Below are positions 23,640 to 34,215 of a stretch of 64,000 nt of DNA, piece by piece. The DNA is from Capsicum annuum. Its lineage: Eukaryota > Streptophyta > Magnoliopsida > Solanales > Solanaceae. A program made the position numbers and the translations under genes. The notes beneath the pieces are model-generated. The model ran no database searches, had not been told where the DNA came from, and saw nothing but the letters and a program-made list of their open reading frames with translations. The stretch is from positions 356,516 through 420,515 of the forward strand of contig NW_025825212.1 in the NCBI RefSeq assembly GCF_002878395.1, given 5' to 3'. The stretch's first letter is position 1. The number at the start of each line of letters is the position of its first letter.

Positions 23640-24327
23640 TTCTCAGCAATTCTCTTTTGCACATAACACTTCTGAAAGGGAAAGGATCAAATCAAATGAA
23701 CGTTGGCAAAGGATTTGTGACATAGAAAGAAGGATGAATGAGGAACTGCATTCTAGGGGTATCTATGTCTTGAGTTATGAGAAATTATGTATACATCCGT
23801 GGATTGATTTACCTCCAGGATACAAAGTCCCCAAATTCAATCACACATCTAAAGGACTATTATGGTAGACTAATTGGCATAGGGCATAATTAGCCTCTCC
23901 TTATGAGATTGTTTATTCAGAGTTTGTCAGGAATGGCACTCACATGGTTCGCCCAACAAAACTTTGACAAATGACATAATTGGCTCAAGATTTTGTGAGG
24001 CAATACAAGTTTAACATCAATACTGGTCTAACAAGGTGAGAATTACTCGAGATGAAGAGAGAGACCCATGAATAGTTTGTGGAATATGCAACTCAATGGA
24101 GGTTAGAGGCTTCCAAAATACATCCTTCTGTACTTGAGAAGGAATTGATCCAAATTTTTCTCAAGACACTATACGAAATATACTTTCAGAAAATGTTCTT
24201 CCTGGTCAATCACAAATTTGAGAGTCTAATTTCTATTGGTAAGAAATTAGAATATGAAATAAAGAATCCACCCAAGGAAGAGAAAGAGGATTCATCACCT
24301 TTTATACCTCTAACACAAGGTTATTGA
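23640..24327 (+). pseudogene. Tat gag module 2 (outer element), badly decayed
   Basis: Counterpart of 11829-13515. Recognisable pieces in changing frames: GIYVLSYEKLCIHPW followed by IDLPPGYKVPKF near 23760-23840, FVRQYKFNINTGLT near 23990, then a clean stretch at 24079-24327 with VEYATQWRLEASKIHPSV and LISIGKKLEYEIKNP. Several stops occur upstream, e.g. in the ETHE*FVEYA segment at 24073. It diverges more from module 2 of the inner element than the module 1 copies do from each other. No knuckle-like tail follows. Confidence 0.6.
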
Positions 24328-24524
24328 TATAATGAGACCCACACTGATTTTGATCCTCGAAACAAGGCTTGTCAGATCCACTCCTACTCTGTCCAAAAGA
24401 TCCCATACGTTCACGAAAGAAACATAAAGCGCATCACATGAATTGATGTTCTTGTTTCACGTCACTATTTTACTCGCCTTACGGCTAGCAATATTTTCTT
24501 TTTTTCTCTATATTTCTTTGTACT

Positions 24525-24580
24525 CATGAACTATGTTTGACCTAACTTCCATTTGGATACATAGGGTCTGTTTTTTATTT
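24525..24580 (+). repeat. ACGTAGGCG motif, copy 6 (decayed)
   Basis: CATGAACTATGTTTGACCTA ... ATTTGGATACATAGGGTC, after gag module 2 of the outer element. The core is changed by transitions. Confidence 0.5.
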
Positions 24581-24767
24581 AATAAAACATTTCTTTCCCC
24601 CTGTCTTTCACATTCCTACACTTCTAAATCAATCCAACTCTTGAGCATATAAAGGTAGATTACATTTGAGATTACAATATTCAAATGTAAGACAATCATT
24701 TCTCTTAGACTAATATTTTCTTTGAGTGGTATAGGAATATAAGACTCTAAAGATAATAACTAGGGCA

Positions 24768-24981
24768 GAATTTTTGATGTTTTAAGAAAACCTCAAAAAA
24801 TTCATGATTAAACAATATATCAATTCACAATGACATGCAAAAGGCGCCTTTCATTATAATCTGAGGAATTTTTTTTTGAGAATTCCTCAAAAATTTCACG
24901 AGCTAATAATCTATTCACAATGACGAGCGAAAGACGCTTTACAAACTAGGGCAAAAATTTTTGAGAATTCCTCAAAAATTT
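24768..24981. repeat. Hairpin ladder of outer element
   Basis: Palindromes at 24768-24803, 24863-24896 and 24953-24981; the best is AATTTTTGAGAATTCCTCAA plus flanks (arms AAATTTTTGAG / CTCAAAAATTT). Spacing 85-97 bp, with GACGAGCGAAAGACGC-like text between. Same position as 13753-13940 of the inner element. Confidence 0.68.
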
Positions 24982-25344
24982 CATCACGATGGAGTACAAA
25001 TCCTAATGATTCATAGAGTAGAAAACAACGACCAAGGAGTCGACACGAGCATGGTACAAATTCACATTTCTTTTTGACTGACATCTTTTCTTTGAGTACA
25101 GGATTAACAGGTACAAATGACAGAAATCACTCCATCATGAGAAGGCACAATAACCGATCTAACATCATGATGAGAGACTTCACAATTGCTCCAACAAATA
25201 CGATAGATACATTTTCTCATCTTCTATTATCTTTATTGTTATGGTCGTTTGTTACAAAGTTTAATTTTCTGTACACATACATATATCTACGCTAACCGTC
25301 TTTGCAGAGACGAGCTAAAAATGGCAGGACCAATAGGTATAGAT

Positions 25345-25800
25345 CACGATGAGAAGCCAAACAGTTGATCACACGATTCCATAATACATCGAGAAGCCTA
25401 AAAGATGATCCTACGATGAGAAGCAAAAAAGCTGATCACACGATTCCACAATGCATCGAGAAGCCCAAAAGCTGATCCTACAAGGAGAAGCCAAAAAACT
25501 GATCACACGATTCCACAATGCATCGAGAGGCCCCAAAGCTGATCCCATGATGAGAAGCCAAGAAGCTAATCACACGATTCCACAATGCATCGAGAAGCCC
25601 AAAAGCTGATCCCACGATGAGAAGCCAAGCAGCCGATCACACGATCCGCAATGCATTGAGAATCCCAAAAGCTGATCCCACGATGAAAAGCTAAATAGAT
25701 GATCACACGATTCCACAATGCATTGAGAAGCCCAAAAGCTGATCCCACAATGAGAAGCCCAATAACCGATCACATGATAAGAAGCCAAAAGCTAATCACG
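25345..25800 (+). repeat. ~70 bp tandem repeat, outer element
   Basis: About 6 units of AGAAGCC.AA..AGCTGATCA with CACGATTCCACAATGCATCG, alternating with AGAAGCCCAAAAGCTGATCC and CACGATG. Orthologous to 15521-15765 but with nearly twice the copy number. Overlapping ORFs on the minus strand (25788-25566) are by-products of the period. Confidence 0.82.
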
Positions 25801-25912
25801 TGATTCCATGATAAAAGATATACGCTTTTTTTATTTCCACATTCACTACCAAAAGCTAATCACGCGATTCCATGATAAAAGATATACGCTTTTTTTATTT
25901 CCACATTCACTT
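25785..25912 (+). repeat. 64 bp direct tandem duplication
   Basis: Two adjacent 64 bp copies (25785-25848, 25849-25912) beginning CCAAAAGCTAATCACG. They differ by T/C in CACGTGATT/CACGCGATT and at the join, so the event is recent compared with the surrounding decay. Confidence 0.85.
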
Positions 25913-26407
25913 TACGTTTATCGATTATTTATTTCTTACATACCTAACCTTTGTTATTTAGTACGATGTAAAGACGCAGGTAACAGAGAAGGAATAATAA
26001 ACAGAGATAATTTTTATTTTTGTTTTCGGAATATTACCCCATCTATTCATCCATCACCTCACCAACCTCAACATTTTCAAACTTCTCCATACGTCACTAT
26101 TCCAAATCCCATTAAATTTCGTCCCAGGTTGTTGACCCACAATATCACTTTTGATGCCCCATCCTTTATCGATGACATTCTTTAGGAATATTGTCCATTC
26201 CTAAATCTAGAACTACAAATGGCCTGATCTCGTAAAACCAGAGATATGTAGGCGGCTTGAACCTGAAGTCTCGGCCACATTATTTTTAAAACCACCTCCC
26301 GTCGCTTTAACTCCAATGAATCTTCCTCAGTCGAACAAAATTGGCTACTACATCAACTTTTGTTGCTTGACAATTCTTTCATCATTCTCAAGCAACGAAG
26401 AGGCAGC
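25913..26407 (+). other. 3' untranslated end of outer element
   Basis: Collinear with 15766-16205. Carries a motif copy at about 26208-26260 (TGGCCTGATCTCGT ... GAGATATGTAGGCGG) and ends with the purine tract AACGAAGAGGCAGC next to the LTR. Confidence 0.55.
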
Positions 26408-26694
26408 TGTTGACACCCAATTTTGACCCTCGATACCACTTTTGGGCTGCTATTTTTATCAAAATTATTTAATTTAAATTATTAATATTTTTACACATTA
26501 TTCTTATATTAAATTCATATTTACGTGGCACATTCATAATTTAGAAAAATGCATAAATTATTTTATTATCTTTTAGTATCATTTTTATAATTTTTAAACT
26601 CAAGTACGATGTTTTACGTAATTTTATTAATACTTATTAAGTTATTTTTCACATAATTGTGCACACTCACATTTTTTACAAATACATTGTCTAG

Positions 26695-26965
26695 TGTTGC
26701 ATTATTACTACTATTGTTATTTTTATTATTATCAATTATTATTCATTATTTTTATTTATCTGTTATTATTATTATTATTGTTTATTATTATTTATTATTA
26801 TTTATCATTGTTATTATATATATTATTTGTTATTATTATTCATTAATTGTTATTGTATATATATATATGTTATTATTTATTATTATCATTATTATTATTA
26901 TAACTATTATTATTATTATTATTATTATAATTATAATTATTATTATTATTACAACAGTAGCGGTC
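26695..26965. repeat. Expanded (TTA)n/(ATT)n microsatellite
   Basis: About 270 bp of almost pure TTA/ATT with interruptions and a short (AT)n. In the sister LTRs the same place has 100-130 bp. A 117-codon Ile/Tyr-rich ORF here is an artefact of the repeat. Confidence 0.85.
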
Positions 26966-28445
26966 AATTCCATTTCATTCTTATACATATTTAATTTTAC
27001 AACAAGATGACATTTCTAGCCACATTTACGTACATTATGTCAATTTTGGCCTAATTTCTTACAATCCTAGCCACATTCTGACTCCACATAATCTTAAATC
27101 CTACCCGTTGATCAAAATTTATCTAATGGCTGAGATTTGATATGCCTTCTTTCCTTTTAAAAACCAAACAAAACCCTAACCCTCTTCATTTTTCACAAAA
27201 GAGCCACAGCTCCTCTATCTCTCTCTATGATCTCTCTCTCTCTCTACCTTCTCCCTCTACACTCCTCCTCATCATCAGCATCCATGGCTGCCACCGGCCA
27301 TCCCAGCACTGGCAAGCCTCCTTTCCCCCTTTTCTCCTCTTTCTCTCTCTCCATCAACCACCACGAGCAGCCCCCCCCCCCCAACTATGATCAACGTCCC
27401 TCCGTTCTTATGAAATCCATGCGCCACCCCCAGATATACCATGAGCCACCGACGAACAACGACAGTCTGATCTCCATCTTTCTCACTGCTAGTCAGCGAC
27501 CAGAGCACGCCGCCGCCCTGTTCTCTGCATCTCTACCATCGGTCAGCCTCAAAACCCTTCTCCTATCACCACTTCACGACCATGCAGTCACGAGTTTATA
27601 CCCTTTTGCCTCACCGGAGGTCATGACCGGTGAGGTATCGATTGGTAACCCCTCCGCCTATGTTTGATCGATAGACACCATCACAGGTTCTGTCCATTAT
27701 TAATTTTATATTAGTCATTGTTTAATATTACTCTCTGTGATCTGAAATCGACTAAATCGGCTGATGTTATTGATTTTGATATTGATTTCTGTGATTCGGG
27801 TTTACTGATATGTTTAGGCTCTCACATACATGAAGTTGGTGATACTTAACTAGGCTACTGATTGTTTTTCTAAATCTTAAAATCACTATTATTGCTTGTG
27901 AATTGTATTCTGTTGGATTTGTTTGACATCGATAAGCTGCACACTTAGTTTTTGCGAAAAATGATTAATCTTGTTTTTTACTCTTGACTGAAGATTATGG
28001 AACTGATTGCCATGTAATTTGGATGACTTGATGATTTGAGTTGATTGGATGCATAATCAACGTTAGTGATTAAGGAACATGCTTATATGATTAGTTGCCT
28101 TTCTATTTTTTATTTTACTTTATTTTATTCTTTTATGGTAATTAGCAGTCCTTTCTCACAACATCAGACATGTTTCACATGCCTATTTGTGGTAAGTACA
28201 TAATTGGTGTGCCCGATTGCAATATAATTGATTTGCTTAACGGATGTTTTCCTTTTATTTTCTTTGACTAAATTTGATATTATAAGTGTGATTTTATATT
28301 TATGAAAAACTCCATTGATTGGCTTCATCAATATCCTCTTCCTTAATTGATTCTGACTGATTTTTTCTTAATATCTTTTTCCTTTTTTGTTGCTACTAAT
28401 TAACACTCATGTATTTCTTTTCTTTCAATCCCCAATACCCCTCTA

Positions 28446-28454
28446 CTATATAAA
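28446..28454 (+). promoter_or_regulatory. TATA box of Ogre LTR (3' LTR, outer)
   Basis: CTATATAAA in CCTCTACTATATAAACAATC, in register with the boxes at 5615 and 18276 despite much divergence upstream. Confidence 0.6.
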
Positions 28455-29499
28455 CAATCCTTCTTTTCAAATTAAGGGACAGTTCTTGAAAAAAAAAACA
28501 CTCCCTATAAGAAAATCACTAGCTATTTTGATACAAGAAATTACATATTCTTAAGAGTTCTTTGGTTTTCTTGGAGGCTTACTGAAATCACCACACATTA
28601 TTCTTACAAGTGATTGTTTTCATTATTCTCATTATTTATTTTATTACTGCTCATCAGTAAGTATCTAAAATGATGTAATTTAATTTCTTATCTGTTCGTT
28701 GAATGATTTAACTTGTTAGAAATCATGTTCATAGGGACTTCTCTATGTTGTGTTTGTCATGTAATTGTTTGGTCACTTTGTGTATTGAAGCATGCCATAG
28801 TATCTTGTTTGTCCCCACCATTGCCATGTTATTGCTCTACAGGTCGGGATTATTTGAAGAGTCGCCGGAACGTTAAACATAATACGTTATTCCTTACACC
28901 TGCCGTTTTTCCTTTCTTATTTTTGTATCATTTGATTTGTAACATTATTGTAAAGACATTATTATTGTAATAATAAAATTTGGGACTGCTTTGGGGATGG
29001 GAATTTACGTGCTCTATGAATAGTATAGATAGGCACAATTTAGGTTTTACTTATGTTACATGGTACGTGGATAATTCCTGGACTAATAACATAATTTTTA
29101 AGCATGTTAAAATATCAAATTTTAAGCATTTCAACAAGTTAATTTGTAGATCAAGAATGTCATTTTTTTTGACATATCAAGGCAATTTCAACTTGTTAGC
29201 ATGAAATTTCTGCACTGTTTGCATAATTTTCAGCATGTTAAAATGTTAGATTTTAGGCATTCTTAACATGTTAAACACTAGATTTAAATACACCACTGTG
29301 TCCCTTAACATGTTAATGTGCTTTCCACATTTTTCTAGTTTCTTATACTCTCATTATTTTTATGACACTTGCACAATAAATTCGTGAGCACAATTCCTTG
29401 ACACATTTACCACACACTTGACACCCTCTTTTAACAATTTGAACACGAATCACAGTTACATTTTGTCACGCTATCACTTGTTGAACACTTAGATATCAT

Positions 29500-29651
29500 G
29501 CCCACAGGTTAATGACACAAAATAAGTAATTATTTGTCTTTGCATGTTCATCACATTAATCATCTTTAATAACCAGCCCACAGGTTAATGACACAAAATA
29601 AGTAATTATTTGTCTTTGCATGTTCATCACATTAATCATCTTTAATAACCA
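29500..29651 (+). repeat. Exact 76 bp tandem duplication in LTR
   Basis: 29500-29575 and 29576-29651 appear identical (GCCCACAGGTTAATGACACA ... AATAACCA). The matching place in the 5' LTR (about 2275-2350) is single, so the duplication postdates insertion. Confidence 0.9.
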
Positions 29652-30551
29652 CGGGGCTAATGTGAGACATTACTTGCTACTTGATGTTCAATGTGTTACG
29701 CGTCTCGAGTCTTAGGCAACATAGCTTTATTTTGTCTAGACCATAAAACCAATATAGCAAAGTCCAATGCCTCTTGGGCTATAGGCTGGACGATAGGTAT
29801 TACTAAATACGCTAGTTTTATCCTTGTCTTAGAACGCCTTTAGAGTTAACAACCAATCTAGGTGGGTGGGACAGGTAGTCATTTGAAAGTGATGATCTCC
29901 AACCGACATTAAAGGTAAGACATATGACTTGTCTAAGAGTTCGGCCAGTGGGTCAACTGATGATTAAACAAGTTGGGGTTCTGATCCGAATGAAATCAAA
30001 AACATTTCTTTATTTAATTTGATGAATTTTGTTTATTCTTTTATTTACTTTACATGATTATTTATCTGGGGTAGTTAGTTTATTATATAAGCAGTCCCCT
30101 TTGTTGTAAAGTATGTCATTTCTTTCTTCTTGCTTGTCTCATTACATGTTTTTAGTAATTTTATCACTTAGATAATTAATAATTAGAAGCAATAAAAATA
30201 GTGTGTTTGTTTATTAATTGTTTTATCACTTAGTTAAACATTAAATTAATAATAAAACAAGAGACCTTATTTGATCACATAGAAATCCCATGTAAAGTAC
30301 GAATTCGGCTGGGAACCACTTTGTAGACCTCGAAAGGTGCCTAACACCTTTCTTTCAAGGTAATTTGAACCCTTACTCGAATCTTTGGTGAACTAAGATA
30401 AAACAACAAAATAGGTTCGTAGTAGCCTAGACCGGTGCCCTAACGCACCTTAATTCGTTAGGTGGCAACTCTTCACACTTCTTTTCAAAATAATTTTAAA
30501 AAGAGTGGTCACGTAGAATTTCGCTTTCCGCGAGAAAAATGAGGCGCGACA

Positions 30552-30800
30552 TTGACCAGTGAGCTAGAGGAGATGTCTGCTCACTTGGCGCAAAAGGATA
30601 CAAAACTTGCCACTCTAAAGGAAACTCACTTAATGGGGCAAGAGAAGGGACTAGGTAGAAGTAAGAGTCTACAATCTGTAATGAAATGCTAAGGTCTAAG
30701 ATTCAGAATTTGGAAGCCAAAGTTGAGGACTTGACTAAACAACCTTTGAAGAACCATGCCGCTGAAAATGAACAAATAACTCTCTTTCTTCGCTAATTTT
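30552..30800 (+). pseudogene. Coiled-coil ORF relic of a copia/LARD-type element
   Basis: Directly after the outer LTR the plus strand reads LTSELEEMSAHLAQKDTKLA, then, after a frame change, KIQNLEAKVEDLTKQPLKNH. This heptad-like, Glu/Lys/Leu-rich text resembles a coiled coil. It precedes a 3' end that looks SIRE/LARD-like, so I read it as the end of that element's coding region, into which the outer Ogre element inserted. I cannot assign a function; stops and a frameshift make it non-functional. Confidence 0.4.
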
Positions 30801-31305
30801 TTGGTCCTTTTTCTGATCCTTCTACCTGATGTCTATCCAACCTGGTCCCAACCATGTCTTGTAGTCTTAATCCCCTTATTTTAAGCCCTATCTTTTAGTT
30901 GTTATCGTGGTATTTACCTTGTACTTAGTTCTTGATGCCATTTTCTAGACATTATATGATGCTGGCCTTTATGATTAATGAATATTTTGTGAGTTGATGT
31001 TATCATCTTTCCTTTTTTATATGATTTTACTTATTCATGTTAGTGTAGCATCAATGTCTAGAAGTTAACATGTGTGCTTATCTTTTGCGTGGTTTACTGT
31101 TTAACTCTTTAATGATGTCAAAATAGGGAAGATAAGGTATATATATGTGTAAGTAGTTTAGGGACCAGGTTCTTATCGGCAGGGGGGGAAGTGCTTTATT
31201 CTTATTTTATCTTTGTTTAGCAGGTATCAGTGACAGGAGGAAAAGACTTGTAGTGAATCTTGTGATAAGATGAGTATGGTTTGTAATCATCAAAAGGGGG
31301 AAAAT
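30801..31305 (+). other. 3' untranslated region of copia/LARD-type relic
   Basis: Non-coding. Ends with a purine-rich tract, ATCATCAAAAGGGGGAAAAT (31286-31305), directly before TGTTAG. CATCAAAAAGGGGGAGATTG is the usual pre-LTR tract of SIRE/Maximus-type copia elements. The phrase GGGACCAGGTTC occurs here and recurs in the LTR. Confidence 0.45.
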
Positions 31306-32145
31306 TGTTAGTTTTCTAGTTTTGATGATTGACAAACCAACCTTGGGACCTGGTTTAGTAGAGCTATGCATAGCCTTCTGATTATAAAAATTGCAACCAC
31401 TTAGACACCAGGTTCATCTGGACTATGCCTTTCTGCGCTAAGTCAGCAATCTAGCTGGAAATAGTACCGGGTGGCAGAAAGTTGGTGGCAAAGCTGTAAC
31501 ACCTTTTTTCTTCATCCATCGCAGGCTTTCTTTTCTTATATATATGCAACATGTTACAACAAGAAAACCTAAGCTTCCATATACAAAGAACATTAAATCT
31601 CTCTTGAAGTAAATATTTAAACCAAAGCCTCACTTGCAACAGGAACCCGCTCAATGGTTACGTTTATCTTAAGCTCATGTTGTACTTTAGTCCTTGTTTA
31701 GTGATTTGTCATTGTTACGTACTGCTCTAGTCAATAAATTGTAGGTTTCCTCATTCTTTATTGTTTTCATGCGTGTTGAGTCCGCCATAGTTAGTTGACA
31801 TTAAGGCTAGAGTTAGGATGTTATTGATTCAGTTAGATTTAGTTGGTTTAATAGTGCAACCGAGTTATTACTTTAAAGTATTGCAATAGAGCTATTGCAA
31901 GTTGTTGAAGTTTCAGAGGTTAATCCTTTAACCATAGAGTATGTATTTGAGTTTTCTTGAAGATAGTAAAGTGGTTGAAAATCCTACATGGTAGGTCATG
32001 GTTTTACTCCCTTGAGCAAGGAGGTTTCCACGTAAATATTGTGTGTGCATTGTTTGTTTTTGTTGCATTTTTTTTATCTAATCTTGTTCATTACTGCATA
32101 CATTAGTTAGGGACCAGGTCCCTAAGTTGGTGGGATAGTCGTACA
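31306..32145 (+). repeat. Probable LTR of copia/SIRE-like or LARD element
   Basis: Starts TGTTAGTTTTCTAG after the purine tract; a likely end is GTCGTACA at 32145. Internal phrases GGGACCTGGTT, ACACCAGGTTC and GGGACCAGGTCCC recur. The right edge is uncertain because I cannot see a paired LTR or a target duplication. The ORF on the minus strand at 31654-31451 has no support. Confidence 0.4.
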
Positions 32146-32152
32146 GCTTTTC

Positions 32153-32292
32153 AAGGGTAAATATGTTAAGTTTAGTAATGAGAAGAGCATATTTGATCCT
32201 ATAGTAAAATGACAAGGGCATATTTTGCTCCATAATATAACTAGGAGTAAATTAAACCAATTAAGTAGAGAAGTATTTTTTTTACCCTTTTC
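32153..32292. repeat. Possible short MITE
   Basis: AAGGGTAAATATG near 32153 faces TTTTTTTACCCTTTT near 32276-32290, a short imperfect inverted pair around about 120 bp of AGGGCATATTT-type text. No target duplication could be settled. Confidence 0.25.
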
Positions 32293-32359
32293 CCTTTTTA
32301 AAATTCTACTTTTAACTAATAAGAATAATATATATTAACAAATACACTAATTTTAAGAA

Positions 32360-33290
32360 AAAGAAAAAAAGAAATTGGGTCCAAGATCAAGCTCGAGATC
32401 AGGTCTCGAGTCTAGGTCATGTTTATGAACAAGGTTGTATTTGAGGGTCGAGTCCTAAGTTGGAATTGAGGGTCATTTTTCAAATCTTGCTTCGAGGTCG
32501 ATTTGAGTTTTGTTTTTCAAGTCAAGTATCGAGTCTTAATTCTAATTGAGGTTCGAGTTGAAATTTGGAGATAGGTAGAGGGTCGGGCCTCAAATTGTGA
32601 TTGGGGTCAAGTATCGGGTCAAGGTCAACAATCAGATCTTGAGTTAGACCAGGGTGAGATCGAGAGTTCGATTCTGAGTTAAAGTTAGGGCCAGAATTAA
32701 AACTTGGGTTGTATCGGGGTCGAATCTCGAATCTAGGTCGAGCTGAGGTTTGAACTTTGTGTTCATTTTATGTCAGGGATCGAGTCTTAGGTTGGGGTAG
32801 GGATTGGATACTTAGTTGTTGTTGGGTAGGGATTAAGTCACTAGTTGGGTCGGGAGTCAAGACCCAAATCGATGTAGGGTCAAGTCACTAGTTAAGGTTG
32901 GAGTCGAGGGTCGAATCTTGAGATGGGGAGAGTCAAGGTTAGGGTACCCAAATGAGCCTTAGTCCTGAAACAAGAATGAAATCGAGTTTCAAGTTGGGTT
33001 AAAGAGTTGGTATCGAATTTCAAGTCGAGCAGAGGTTAGAAGTCCCAAAATAAGATGAGTTAATGTTTCGGTCTTAGGGCATGGTGAAGTACTGAATAGA
33101 GGTTAGTGTCAAGCTAGGGTCAGGGGTCAAGTCCTAGGTTTGGACTGGGATCAAGTCCCCGGTTGGGGTCGGGGGTCAAGGTTTTTGTCCCATGTTTGGA
33201 TATATTTCAGGTTCGGATTTTGGGTCGTTATTGGGTGTCTGATCCTGAGTCAGGGTCACATCCTTGGTTAATATCAGGTCTCGAGTTAAG
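32360..33290 (+). repeat. Degenerate GGTCGAGTC minisatellite
   Basis: About 0.9 kb in which GGTCGAGTC, GGGTCAAGTC and GAGTTGGGGTC variants recur every 20-35 bp with no fixed period. It is G-rich on the plus strand, unlike its AT-rich surroundings. A 67-codon ORF at 33163 is part of the repeat. Confidence 0.65.
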
Positions 33291-34215
33291 GTTGGGATTC
33301 TTTTATAATTATATAGATAAGGCACAAGTACGAAAATATTTTTATAATCCTTTTATGATGACATGACAACCATGTCAGATAAAAGAAGAACAAAAATACA
33401 AAAAGAAAATGAGTTTAGGGGGTAATAGGACCCCCGTAAAGCTTAAATATGTCATAGCAATTTGAAAGAAATGAGAAAGTATCACTAGTTTGAAGCCAAA
33501 TTGATGATATAAAGATGCACAAAGAAATGACTGAGTCGTGCAAAAATGTAAAATTGAAATGTCTCGCCCTGAAAAATTAAGCCCTGCCAAGCCTTTTCTT
33601 TTGGATTTTGGTGGCTATATCATCTCTGGAATAACACCATCTCTCCATTCATCCCATGGAGGACCTCTACTTCAAACCCCATAAGCATTGTCACATAGTA
33701 GTCTCCATTTTCACCATTTTTGTCTTTTCTTATGCTTCATTATTTTTCTTCTAAATTGTTGAAACTAGATCAAAATCGATAAATGAGATTTTCTTTTGAA
33801 CTTTGGAAACGTAAATTAGCTTCAACAAAATGAGGATGTCATGCATATTAGGATGTTTTACTAGCTCCTTAGATAGGGTATATAATATTATTAACAACTA
33901 AACTAAGACTTGAGAGTAATAAGGAACAAGGAGCACGCAATGTATGTAGACAAAGTAGGCCTAATCATTAGACTCTATAATAATCTTTTTTTTTTTAGAT
34001 CAGATAGACTCCACAATCTTCTCAGAAACGAGCATTATGCTCCAGGAATGAAGTTTGTTCAAAATCAACACCACCACAAGCACACATTTCTGTTACCCTC
34101 TTTTAGCTCCCCTGCCTGCCACCCTCACCCCCCTTTTTTTTTAGTAAAACACTGCAATCCATTGAGCATTCAAGCACTAGAAGAAAGGGGCGGGGAGAAT
34201 ATGTAATATGTAATT
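33291..34215. other. Unassigned intergenic DNA
   Basis: AT-rich, with a poly-T run near 33988. I see no ORF above 98 codons, no repeat pairing and no recognisable domain on either strand. A minus-strand stretch near 33590-33700 reads GENGDYYVTML-like text, but too briefly to call. Confidence 0.4.

Larger units (their letters stand above)
1729..30551 (+). mobile_element. Outer Ogre/Tat-type retrotransposon, non-autonomous, interrupted
   Basis: Element with a damaged 5' LTR (1729-3247), primer site (3251-3268), leader (3269-3526), internal region resuming at 20828 and 3' LTR (26408-30551). The leader text that stops at 3526 continues at 20828, as alignment with the leader of the inner element (8238 onward) shows. 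The long LTRs, the TGTTGACACCC start and the tRNA-Arg-like primer site are features of the Ogre/Tat lineage. The internal region has two gag-like relics and no pol. The 5' LTR has lost its first ~100 bp, so the element's own target duplication cannot be checked; TTGAC follows the 3' LTR. Confidence 0.8.
26408..30551 (+). repeat. 3' LTR of outer Ogre-type element
   Basis: 4144 bp, TGTTGACACCC to GCGCGACA. Differs from the inner LTRs by an enlarged TTA-repeat zone, a different C/T-rich block (27170-27620), a shorter AGCATGTTAA zone (29090-29330) and a 76 bp tandem duplication. The last 1.5 kb aligns closely with 1815-3247. The ORFs at 27142-27667 lie in the C/T-rich block and have no counterpart ORF in the inner LTRs. 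Confidence 0.86.

Noticed and set aside
25566..25788. Minus-strand ORFs with repeated WDQLLGFSMHC-like text
   Set aside because: By-product of the ~70 bp tandem repeat whose period happens to stay in frame.
26657..27010. 117-codon Ile/Tyr-rich ORF
   Set aside because: Translation of a TTA/ATT microsatellite.
1729..30551. Tandem LTR-internal-LTR-internal-LTR array from unequal recombination
   Set aside because: Target duplication at 3522/20823 and the collinear leader across the insertion favour nested insertion.
33375..33590. 71-codon minus-strand ORF
   Set aside because: No recognisable domain, ordinary AT-rich composition, length expected by chance.
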